Assembly (NCBI RefSeq): GCF_002056295.1
Contig: NZ_CP020100.1
Coordinates: 248,001 to 312,000 of the forward strand
DNA from: Halopseudomonas phragmitis
GTDB taxonomy: Bacteria > Pseudomonadota > Gammaproteobacteria > Pseudomonadales > Pseudomonadaceae
Reading direction: 5' to 3'
Length of the DNA stretch: 64,000 nucleotides
Positions 26,415 to 33,163 of the stretch are shown in pieces. The notes below the pieces were generated by a model, which ran no database searches, had not been told where the DNA came from, and saw only the letters and a program-made list of their open reading frames with translations. Numbering within the stretch: position 1 is the first letter of the stretch; the number at the start of each line of letters is the position of its first letter. The translations under genes were made by a program, and so were the position numbers.

Positions 26415-27188
26415 TCAGCTATCAAAGCCCGGGTAAAGCCGCTGCACCTTGCGCAGCAGAGCCGGCCAGGCCAGGTTGGCGCCAGCGCCCTTGGTAACGT
26501 CGCGCATGCTCTGAATCGCGCTATCAAGAATCACCTGCGGAATCGGAATCAGCTCACTGCCACCGGCCTGAGCCTGGACCTGAATCTCGCAGCAACGCTG
26601 CAGGGTATACATGCCCAGGAAGGCTTCAGCGACGTTGCGGCCACAGGTCATCAGACCGTGGTTACGCAGCACCATGTTCTTGGTCATGCCCAGATCCTTC
26701 TGCAGGCGAGCTTTCTCGTCCTCACGCAGGGCCACACCCTCATAGTCGTGGTAGGACAGACTGCTGAGTACAAACAGTGCCTGCTGGGAAATCGGCAGAA
26801 TGCCGTCCTTCTGCGCCGACACACCAACACCGGCATTGGTGTGAGTGTGCAGCACGCAACCAACATCGTGGCGCACCTCATGCACAGCGCTGTGGATGGT
26901 GAACCCGGCCGGATTGATATCGTAGGGCGAGTCCATCAGCTTGTTGCCTTCCAGGTCGATCTTGACCAGGTTGGAGGCGGTAATTTCTTCAAACATCAAG
27001 CCATAGGGGTTGATCAGGAAGTGCTCGGTGCCCGGGATCTTGGCTGAGATATGAGTGAACACCACATCATCCCAACCGTACATGGCGACCAGGCGGTAGC
27101 AGGCGGCCAGATCGACACGGGTCTGCCATTCCTCGGCGCTGACCTGATCCTTGACGTCGAGTACCGGCAGGTTCTGCATTGCATTCAT
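26415..27188 (-). CDS. Class II aldolase/adducin-family protein
   Basis: A 257-residue protein of the zinc-dependent class II aldolase fold. Visible landmarks are WDDVVFTHISAKIPGTEHFLINPYGL (substrate phosphate region), the zinc ligands in CVLHTHTNAGVGVSA, and LRNHGLMTCGRNVAEAF with another ligand His. The typical fourth-helix stretch MYTLQRCCEIQ follows. The true substrate is unknown; members split sugar phosphates, decarboxylate or are non-enzymatic adducin-like proteins. The gene is alone, convergent with yaaA and divergent from a Crp/Fnr regulator. Confidence 0.88.
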   Translation of the reverse strand: MNAMQNLPVLDVKDQVSAEEWQTRVDLAACYRLVAMYGWDDVVFTHISAKIPGTEHFLINPYGLMFEEITASNLVKIDLEGNKLMDSPYDINPAGFTIHSAVHEVRHDVGCVLHTHTNAGVGVSAQKDGILPISQQALFVLSSLSYHDYEGVALREDEKARLQKDLGMTKNMVLRNHGLMTCGRNVAEAFLGMYTLQRCCEIQVQAQAGGSELIPIPQVILDSAIQSMRDVTKGAGANLAWPALLRKVQRLYPGFDS

Positions 27189-27281
27189 CGGGCTATCCTC
27201 TTGTGATTGTTGGGATCACTGATCCACAGCCGGCCAAGATGCGGCATACTGTCGCGATCAGTCATAGGGGGAGTCTAGACC

Positions 27282-28043
27282 GTGACCGCGAAGCGGACTG
27301 TCTCGCAATTTACAGTGTCGGGCAAAGCCGAAGATCATAAATTGGCCAAGCTGCTACAGGACAACCGCTGGTTCAGCGAATTGCCACAGCCGGTGCTCGA
27401 CGATATTCAGGCCCAGGCCCGTTATCGCAAGCTGGAAGATGGCGAGTGCGTCTACGCCAAAGATGATATGCCCGATGGCCTGTACGGGGTACTCAGTGGT
27501 GCGGCCCGGATCAGCAACATCGGCCAGGACGGACGCGAGGCGGTACTGGCAATTCTCAGCCCGGGTAGCTGGTTCGGTGAGGTGTCGCTGTTCGATGGCC
27601 TGCCGCGCTCACATGATACCCACGCCAGCGGCCCGACCGAACTGCTGTTCATTCCACGCCAGAATTTTCAGCAGTTGCTGGAACGTCATGCCGAGCTTTA
27701 CCCGCTGTTCATGCGCCTGCTCTGCCGTCGCCTGCGGTTGTCATTCACCATGCAGGAAGACAGCGCCCTGCTGCCTCTGCCATCGCGCCTGGCCAAACGT
27801 CTGCTGATGCATGCCCACAACTACGGCCAGACCGAAGACTCCGGCGGCCGGCTGGCAGTGCAACTGTCTCAGGAATCTCTGGGGCTGATGCTCAACAGCT
27901 CGCGGCAAAGCATCAACAAGCTGCTCAAGCGTCTGGAGGCAGCCGGCTGGCTACAGATCCGCTACGGCCTGATCATCATCGCCGATGAACAGGCCCTGGC
28001 CCAGTTGGCCAACGGCGAGCAGCCGGAAGACGTCAGCCCTTGA
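27282..28043 (+). CDS. Crp/Fnr-family transcriptional regulator
   Basis: A 253-residue regulator. The N-terminal cyclic-nucleotide-binding-like domain (about 40-140) includes DGLYGVLSGAARISNIGQDG and SPGSWFGEVSLFDGLPRSHD. The C-terminal winged helix has LAVQLSQESLGLMLNSSRQSINKLLKRLEAAGWL, with SRQSINK as the recognition helix. No Fnr-type cysteine cluster is present, so it is not an oxygen-sensing Fnr; the ligand is unknown. The start is a GTG with GGGGGAG upstream. It is divergent from the aldolase gene and could regulate it, which is only inference. Its end overlaps the convergent flavodoxin gene by 11 bases. Confidence 0.9.
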   Translation: MTAKRTVSQFTVSGKAEDHKLAKLLQDNRWFSELPQPVLDDIQAQARYRKLEDGECVYAKDDMPDGLYGVLSGAARISNIGQDGREAVLAILSPGSWFGEVSLFDGLPRSHDTHASGPTELLFIPRQNFQQLLERHAELYPLFMRLLCRRLRLSFTMQEDSALLPLPSRLAKRLLMHAHNYGQTEDSGGRLAVQLSQESLGLMLNSSRQSINKLLKRLEAAGWLQIRYGLIIIADEQALAQLANGEQPEDVSP

Positions 28044-28485
28044 GCAGTGCGGCCAGTTCGTCGATCCAGGGCTCGGCGTCGAGTTCGGGGGTCACGGTTT
28101 CACTGGCATCCAGTTGCAACATGGGCAGCGCCTCACGGGCCTGCAACTCCAGCATCAGCTCGCGCAGCAGTTGGCCACCCTGGCAGAAGGTATCGCCATA
28201 GGAGGAATCGCCCAGGGCGATCACCCCGAACGGTACGCCAGTAAACAGCGGGAAGCGATCCTGCAGTTCGTGATAGAACGGCAGCAGGCTGTCGGGCAAC
28301 TCGCCCATGCCGGTGGTCGACGTACACAACACAATGGCTTGAGGCTGGCTGGCCAGCAGCGCATCCACCGTTGCCGGCTTGACCCGGCTTACTTGCAAAC
28401 CGGCTGCGGCCAGACGCGCGGCGGCCTCATCAGCCACCAGATCTGCCGTGCCATAAACCGAACCACTGACTACCGTGACCTGCAT
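28033..28485 (-). CDS. Flavodoxin (MioC-like)
   Basis: A 150-residue FMN protein. The phosphate loop is SGSVYGTAD near the N-terminus, the second FMN loop is TSTTGMGELPDSLLPF, and GVIALGDSSYGDTFCQGG is the third. The length fits short-chain flavodoxins. The ATG at 28485 (MQVTVVSGS) fits better than the frame that starts four codons earlier. It is an electron carrier; the partner is unknown (MioC is tied to biotin synthase in E. coli). It converges on the Crp/Fnr gene. Confidence 0.92.
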   Translation of the reverse strand: MQVTVVSGSVYGTADLVADEAAARLAAAGLQVSRVKPATVDALLASQPQAIVLCTSTTGMGELPDSLLPFYHELQDRFPLFTGVPFGVIALGDSSYGDTFCQGGQLLRELMLELQAREALPMLQLDASETVTPELDAEPWIDELAALLKG

Positions 28486-28607
28486 AAACGCCCCCATGAC
28501 TGTTGAACGGGGGCTATTATGCCGGATTAGGAACCGGACTGCCCGGCCATGGACAGCCAGACCCGATCCGATAGAATGTCAGCAAACCCTATGAGAGCGC
28601 TGCGGCA

Positions 28608-29063
28608 ATGATCAATGCCAAACTACTGCAAATGGTGGTCAATGCATCCAATGACGGCATCGTGGTGGCCGAACAGGAAGGCGACGACAACATTCTGATT
28701 TACGTGAACGAAGCCTTCGAGCGGCTGACCGGCTTCAAGGCCGAGGACATCCTTTACCAGGACTGCCGCTTCCTGCAGAAAGATGATCGCGACCAGCCCG
28801 GCCTGCGCAACATTCGCGAGGCGATCCGCGCTGGCCGCCCCTGCCGTGAGGTGATACGCAACTATCACAAGGACGGCTCGCTGTTCTGGAATGAACTATC
28901 GATCACACCGGTGTTCAACGAAGCTGATCAGCTCACCTACTTCATCGGCATTCAGAAGGATGTCACCGTCCAGGTCGAAGCCCAGCAGCGGTTGCAGGAG
29001 CTGGAAGCCCAGGTAGCCCAGCTCAAGCAGCAACTGGCTGCCCTGAACGGCGATCAGGGCTGA
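28608..29063 (+). CDS. Short LOV blue-light photoreceptor (PpSB1/PpSB2-LOV-like)
   Basis: A 151-residue protein with only a LOV/PAS core and a C-terminal helix. It follows the P. putida SB-LOV proteins, as recalled, almost residue for residue: MINAKLLQMVVNASNDGIVVAEQEGDD, then YQDCRFLQKDDRDQ with the photoactive Cys53, then NYHKDGSLFWNELSI and YFIGIQKDVT, then a coiled-coil helix (QQRLQELEAQVAQLKQQ) for dimerisation. It binds FMN and forms a cysteinyl adduct in blue light. It has no output domain, so it must act through a partner. Its 3' end overlaps the convergent MerR gene by ten bases. Confidence 0.95.
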   Translation: MINAKLLQMVVNASNDGIVVAEQEGDDNILIYVNEAFERLTGFKAEDILYQDCRFLQKDDRDQPGLRNIREAIRAGRPCREVIRNYHKDGSLFWNELSITPVFNEADQLTYFIGIQKDVTVQVEAQQRLQELEAQVAQLKQQLAALNGDQG

Positions 29064-30004
29064 TCCAGACGACCGCCCAGTAACGCCCGCAGACGCCAGG
29101 TCAGACCCTGGTCCAACTCACCCAGCAGCACCACGCCCTGCTTGCTCAGGGCCACGCTCTGCTGCTGGCAAGCATCCCCTACCAACGCCAGCGGGCACTC
29201 CAGCGCCTGCTCCAGGCGGCGCAGGGTGGTCAGCACCCCGCCCTCCAGAGGCTGATCGGCGTACAACAGCACGGCGGCATAGCCATCCGCCGGGATCTGG
29301 CCAGCCAAACTCGCCAACCCCACCGGCTCGAACAGACTGACAGGCGCGGCATCAGCATCGGCAATCAGCGCCGCCGCCAGCAATAGCTCCAGCTCTTGCT
29401 GAGGTCCCGGCAGATTGATCAACAGCACACTGGGCGCCTCTGGGCTGTGATAGGCAATCCGCTGGAACAGCCGGCTGCGCAAGAAACCATCCAGCAAAGC
29501 CCAGCAGGCCGGTCCGGTACTCTGCGAGCGTTCACGCCAGATTCGCCAGACCGGCAGCAGAACATCGGCAAAGGCTACCGCCAGCGGAAAACTGGCCATG
29601 ATCTGACCATAGACCGACTCCAGTTGGCGCACGTCAAACCCCACCAACGCTGCATGCAACCGCTCGCGCCAGATCCGCAGTGCAGCCGGCAAGGGCTCGG
29701 CATCGGCAGTGGCTGCCGGTTCAGGTAGTGGCTGCCGGTCGATGACCGACGCTACCTTGCTGACCGTAACGCCCCGCTTGATCCAGGCGGTAATGGCCCG
29801 CACCCGCTCAATATCGGCCATCGAGTACAGGCGGTGACCACTGTCGGTCCGGTGCGGGACCAATAACCCATAGCGGCGCTCCCAGGCCCGCAGGGTTACC
29901 GAGTTGACTCCGGTCAGGCGCGACACTTCACGGATCGGATAAAGCTCCTCCTGCTCCAGTCGCTCGAGCGGGCAGCCTTCTGTATTGGCGCTATCATCGG
30001 TCAT
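29054..30004 (-). CDS. MerR-family regulator, class II LitR/CarH-like
   Basis: A 316-residue regulator. The N-terminal MerR helix-turn-helix reads YPIREVSRLTGVNSVTLRAWERRYGLLVPHRTDSGHRLY. The rest (about 110-316) has the helical and Rossmann-like size of the CarH sensor region, but I do not see the B12-binding E/DxHxxG motif, as expected for class II LitR. P. putida PplR2 and PplR3 are such proteins, encoded beside LOV genes and working with them in light-induced transcription (published; from memory). The ATG at 30004 was chosen because the upstream extension is cysteine-rich and not conserved-looking. It is divergent from the folM operon across a 224-base gap with TGTACA-type sites. Confidence 0.85.
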   Translation of the reverse strand: MTDDSANTEGCPLERLEQEELYPIREVSRLTGVNSVTLRAWERRYGLLVPHRTDSGHRLYSMADIERVRAITAWIKRGVTVSKVASVIDRQPLPEPAATADAEPLPAALRIWRERLHAALVGFDVRQLESVYGQIMASFPLAVAFADVLLPVWRIWRERSQSTGPACWALLDGFLRSRLFQRIAYHSPEAPSVLLINLPGPQQELELLLAAALIADADAAPVSLFEPVGLASLAGQIPADGYAAVLLYADQPLEGGVLTTLRRLEQALECPLALVGDACQQQSVALSKQGVVLLGELDQGLTWRLRALLGGRLDQP

Positions 30005-30070
30005 GTTGGCATGCTGTCTGTTGTCCGCCGACAGGCGGTGTTGGCTCAAACGGAACACGGCGTTAATTAA

Positions 30071-30108
30071 GTTGTACCAGTATTGTACAACAGCGCAAAC
30101 ACTGTAAC
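30071..30108. promoter_or_regulatory. Candidate LitR/MerR operator between regulator and folM
   Basis: There is a perfect inverted repeat GTTGTAC-N7-GTACAAC at 30071-30091. The same bases also form direct half-sites TGTACC (30073) and TGTACA (30084), 11 bases apart, with TGTAAC at 30103. The reported P. putida PplR1 box is T(G/A)TACA-N12-TGTA(C/T)A. The spacing here is N13 for the last pair, so the match is imperfect. Function is inferred from location. Confidence 0.5.
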
Positions 30109-30228
30109 ACTTTGCAGAACAACCAGAGCGGTTAAAGGTATCCGGACCACAACGCGCTACAGTCCCGGGCAGGTTTGCATGATAATATTCATCGCCCGTC
30201 CAGAACATGGACATCCAGAAGGCTGAAG

Positions 30229-30930
30229 ATGAACGACACCCCAGCAGTGCTGATTACTGGCGGCGCCCAACGCGTTGGCCTGCACTGTGCGCGCCGGTTC
30301 GTCGAAGACGGCTACCCGGTGATCATCACCTGCCGCCGGCTGCGCCAGGAGTGGCAGGCAAATCCGTTACAGGGCATTGAGCCGATCCTCGCCGACTTTT
30401 CCACCCAGGCCGGCATCGAGCGGCTGGTCGCTCAGCTCCACGAGCGCGGCACCCGGTTGCGGGCACTGATTCACAATGCCTCGCTCTGGCTCGATGACAG
30501 CCACGCCGGCGAAGGCTTCCAGCAGATGTTCATGATCCACATGCAGGCCCCCTATCTGCTGAACCTGGCCTGCGCCGACCTGTTCCCCAACGATCAGCCG
30601 GCCGACATCATCCACCTGAGCGATGACGTGACCCGTCGCGGCAGTGCCAAACATATCGCCTACGCCGCCAGCAAATCCGGCCTGGAAGGAATGACCCGCT
30701 CCTTCGCGACCCGTTTCGCACCACGGATCAAGGTCAATGCCATCGCCCCAGCCCTGATCATGTTCAACGACGGCGACAGCCCCGCCTATCGGGAACGGGC
30801 ACTGGCCAAATCAGCCTTGGGTCTCGAGCCCGGGCCGGAAGTGGTCTACCAGTCCATTCGCTACCTGATGGACAACCCTTACGTCACAGGTACCTGCCTT
30901 GAGCTGAACGGCGGCAGGCACCTCAAATAA
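30229..30930 (+). CDS. folM: Dihydromonapterin reductase FolM (SDR family)
   Basis: A 233-residue short-chain dehydrogenase. The NADPH loop is [17 protein letters not shown], carrying the TGx3RxG pattern of pteridine reductases, not the common TGxxxGxG. The catalytic residues are Ser in [13 protein letters not shown] and YAASKSG (Tyr and Lys). It reduces dihydromonapterin or dihydrofolate to the tetrahydro form. Start at the ATG 30229 ([12 protein letters not shown]). It leads an operon with folE (19 bases later) and folX, which fits tetrahydromonapterin synthesis, the cofactor of phenylalanine hydroxylase in Pseudomonas. Confidence 0.9.
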   Translation: MNDTPAVLITGGAQRVGLHCARRFVEDGYPVIITCRRLRQEWQANPLQGIEPILADFSTQAGIERLVAQLHERGTRLRALIHNASLWLDDSHAGEGFQQMFMIHMQAPYLLNLACADLFPNDQPADIIHLSDDVTRRGSAKHIAYAASKSGLEGMTRSFATRFAPRIKVNAIAPALIMFNDGDSPAYRERALAKSALGLEPGPEVVYQSIRYLMDNPYVTGTCLELNGGRHLK

Positions 30931-30949
30931 TCAGTACGGAATTTCCGCC

Positions 30950-31513
30950 ATGAGCCTTGAAAAACTGACCCAGAATTATCACGACATCCTCTCCAACCTT
31001 GGCGAGGACCCAGACCGTGGTGGCCTCAAGGACACCCCCAAACGGGCAGCCAAGGCCATGCAGTTCCTGTGTCGCGGCTATGACCAGTCGCTGGAGGAAA
31101 TCGTCAACGGCGCGCTGTTCGAGTCGGACAACGATGAAATGGTGATCGTCAAGGACATCGAGCTGTACTCGCTGTGCGAACATCACATGCTGCCCTTTAT
31201 CGGCAAGGCCCACGTCGCCTACATTCCGACCGGCAAGGTCATCGGCCTGTCCAAGGTTGCCCGCATCGTCGACATGTTCGCCCGGCGCCTGCAAATTCAG
31301 GAGAACCTGACCCGGCAGATCGCCGAAGCCCTGCAGTCGGTTACCGAAGCACGCGGTGTTGCGGTCGTGATCGAAGCCAAGCACATGTGCATGATGATGC
31401 GCGGCGTCGAGAAGCAGAACTCATCGATGTACAGCTCGGTCATGCTTGGCGCCTTCCGCGAATCGGTCAACACCCGCCAGGAGTTCCTGCAACTGATCAC
31501 CCGAGGCCAGTAA
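30950..31513 (+). CDS. folE: GTP cyclohydrolase I FolE
   Basis: Converts GTP to dihydroneopterin triphosphate, the first step of pterin and folate synthesis. It has 187 residues. The zinc-binding stretch is [22 protein letters not shown], with the second cysteine in [12 protein letters not shown], and [14 protein letters not shown] lies at the N-terminus. It is a full-length class IA enzyme. It is the second gene of folM-folE-folX, three bases before folX. A light-inducible folE is reported for P. putida, and the LOV-LitR pair next door suggests the same here. Confidence 0.96.
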   Translation: MSLEKLTQNYHDILSNLGEDPDRGGLKDTPKRAAKAMQFLCRGYDQSLEEIVNGALFESDNDEMVIVKDIELYSLCEHHMLPFIGKAHVAYIPTGKVIGLSKVARIVDMFARRLQIQENLTRQIAEALQSVTEARGVAVVIEAKHMCMMMRGVEKQNSSMYSSVMLGAFRESVNTRQEFLQLITRGQ

Positions 31514-31516
31514 GTC

Positions 31517-31891
31517 ATGCAGCAGATTACTCCCGGCCTGGCCAGAATCCGGATCAAGAACCTGCGCCTGCGTACCTATATCGGTATCAATGAAGAGGAA
31601 ATCCTCAACCGCCAGGACGTAGTGATCAACGCGACCATTCTCTATCCTGCAAACCAGGCGGTAGAGGTCAACCAGATTGACCAGGCGCTCAATTACCGAA
31701 CCATCACCAAGGCCTTTATCCAGCATGTCGAAACCAACCGCTTCGCCCTGCTCGAACGCCTGACCCAGGAACTGCTGGATATCGTCATGGCTCATGCCCA
31801 GGTGCGCTATGCCGAGGTCGAAGTCGACAAGCCCCACGCCCTGCGCTTTGCCGATTCGGTCTCGATCACCCTGAGCGCCAGCCGCGACTGA
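31517..31891 (+). CDS. folX: Dihydroneopterin triphosphate 2'-epimerase FolX
   Basis: A 124-residue protein of the FolB/FolX tunnelling fold. Landmarks are [60 protein letters not shown] and the C-terminal [13 protein letters not shown]. The [10 protein letters not shown] and DVVIN pattern points to FolX, which epimerises dihydroneopterin triphosphate to the monapterin form, and not to the aldolase FolB. It lies directly after folE and completes the monapterin route with FolM. Confidence 0.92.
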   Translation: MQQITPGLARIRIKNLRLRTYIGINEEEILNRQDVVINATILYPANQAVEVNQIDQALNYRTITKAFIQHVETNRFALLERLTQELLDIVMAHAQVRYAEVEVDKPHALRFADSVSITLSASRD

Positions 31892-32021
31892 CACCGCCTG
31901 GCCAGCCTGGGAGGCAGCCTCGGCCAGGATCAATTATGCTTTTCAAAGACCGGGCAACGATTGCCCGGCCCAAAGCCTGCCAGTATCATCCATGCCAGTC
32001 CTGACCCACGCGGAGTAGATC

Positions 32022-32312
32022 ATGACCAATCAAGAGCGCATCGAACTGGAAGCCGCCGCCTTTCGCAACCTGGTGAGCCACCTGCGCAGCCGCAAGGACG
32101 TGCAGAACATCGACCTCATGACCCTGGCCGGCTTCTGCCGCAACTGCCTGGCCAAGTGGTACAAGGCCGCCGCCGACGACATGGATATCGCCATCAGTAT
32201 CGACGAAGCCCGCGAAGCCATCTACGGCATGCCCTACGCCGACTGGAAAAGCAAATACCAGAAAGAAGCCACCCCCGAGCAACAAGCCGCATTCGACAAG
32301 GCCCAGAAATAA
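32022..32312 (+). CDS. DUF1244-family protein
   Basis: A 96-residue helical protein with the DUF1244 landmarks FRNLVSHLRSRKDVQNIDLMTLAGFCRNCLAKWYKAA and YGMPYADWKSKYQKEA. Members often sit near pterin genes in Pseudomonas, and no function is established. The conserved Cys pair (CRNC) could bind a metal. Its stop TAA overlaps the next ATG (TAATG), so the two genes are translationally coupled. Confidence 0.88.
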   Translation: MTNQERIELEAAAFRNLVSHLRSRKDVQNIDLMTLAGFCRNCLAKWYKAAADDMDIAISIDEAREAIYGMPYADWKSKYQKEATPEQQAAFDKAQK

Positions 32313-32662
32313 TGCAAAGCACGCAGTTCATCGCCAGCCTGGGTACGCCCAGCCACCGTTTTGCCGACACCCTGGCATTCATTGACGCCCACTACGACTA
32401 TCAGCCCAGCGCCTTTCGCAACGGCGATGTCGACAACAGCGCCGAACAGAACCAGGGGTCGTGCAAGGTCCTGGCCATGGCCCTGGATCTGGGCCTGAGC
32501 GATCAGCAGGCTCTGCTGTGCTTTGCCGAGCACTATCAGGCCGTACTCGACGATCCCCACGGCGATGCCCACGGCAACATCCGCGCGCTGATGCGCCATG
32601 GCCTGGCCGGGGTCAGTTTCGAGCAACGCCCTCTCGCTCGCCGCCAACCGGCACAAGGTTGA
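32312..32662 (+). CDS. HopJ-family protein
   Basis: A 116-residue protein of the family annotated as HopJ type III effector: FIDAHYDYQPSAFRNGDVDNSAEQNQGSCKVLAMAL, then ALLCFAEHYQAVLDDPHGDAHGNIRALMRHG. The family is widespread in non-pathogens, so the effector name is probably misleading; no type III system is visible here. It starts inside the stop of the DUF1244 gene and probably belongs with it in a small metabolic unit after the fol genes. Confidence 0.88.
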   Translation: MQSTQFIASLGTPSHRFADTLAFIDAHYDYQPSAFRNGDVDNSAEQNQGSCKVLAMALDLGLSDQQALLCFAEHYQAVLDDPHGDAHGNIRALMRHGLAGVSFEQRPLARRQPAQG

Positions 32663-32672
32663 TGAACGACTG

Positions 32673-33158
32673 ATGGCAGTCAAACTCCTCAACCCCGAAG
32701 GCGACTTTCCCGCTGCCGGCCTGCTGCGCAGGCTGGCCGGAATGTTCTACGACTTTCTGTTGTGCGTCGCACTGGTCATGGTGCTGACCCTGGGCTACCA
32801 GCAAGGGCTGCTACGCGCCCTGTATGGCGCCGACACCCTGCTGGCGATGTCCGAAGCTGGCCAACTCGACCGCGACCCACTGCTCGGCGTACTGCTGCTG
32901 CTCAGCCTGCTCACGTTCTTCATCGGCTTCTGGAGCTGGAAAGGCCAGACCCTGGGCATGCAGGCCTGGCGTGTCAGACTGCAGCAGCCCGACGGCCGTT
33001 CGATCACCCTGCGCCAGGGCCTGATCCGCTTCTTCGTCGGCCTGGCCTCCTGGCTATGCGGCGGCCTCGGCCACCTGTGGATGCTCTGGGACAAGCAGTC
33101 CCGCAGCTGGCAGGACATCGCCTCGGGTACGCAGTTGGTTAGATTGCCCAAGCGGTAA
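32673..33158 (+). CDS. RDD-family membrane protein
   Basis: A 161-residue integral membrane protein. The RDD signature starts LLRRLAGMFYDFLLCVALVMVL; further membrane segments are LLLLSLLTFFIGFWSW and LIRFFVGLASWLCGGLGHLWMLW, and the usual KGQTLGMQAWRVRL loop lies between them. The C-terminus (DKQSRSWQDIASGTQLVRLPK) is typical. RDD proteins are linked to transport or salt tolerance in a few cases; the role here is unknown. The ATG at 32673 lies 11 bases after the previous stop. Confidence 0.9.
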   Translation: MAVKLLNPEGDFPAAGLLRRLAGMFYDFLLCVALVMVLTLGYQQGLLRALYGADTLLAMSEAGQLDRDPLLGVLLLLSLLTFFIGFWSWKGQTLGMQAWRVRLQQPDGRSITLRQGLIRFFVGLASWLCGGLGHLWMLWDKQSRSWQDIASGTQLVRLPKR

Positions 33159-33163
33159 GGGCA

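Noticed and set aside
26056-26436. Proline/arginine-rich open frames on both strands in the gap after yaaA
   Set aside because: They cover tandem and palindromic repeats, have low-complexity composition and no ribosome site.
32312-32662. Type III effector activity for the HopJ-like protein
   Set aside because: The family is broad and no type III secretion genes are present; the context is metabolic.
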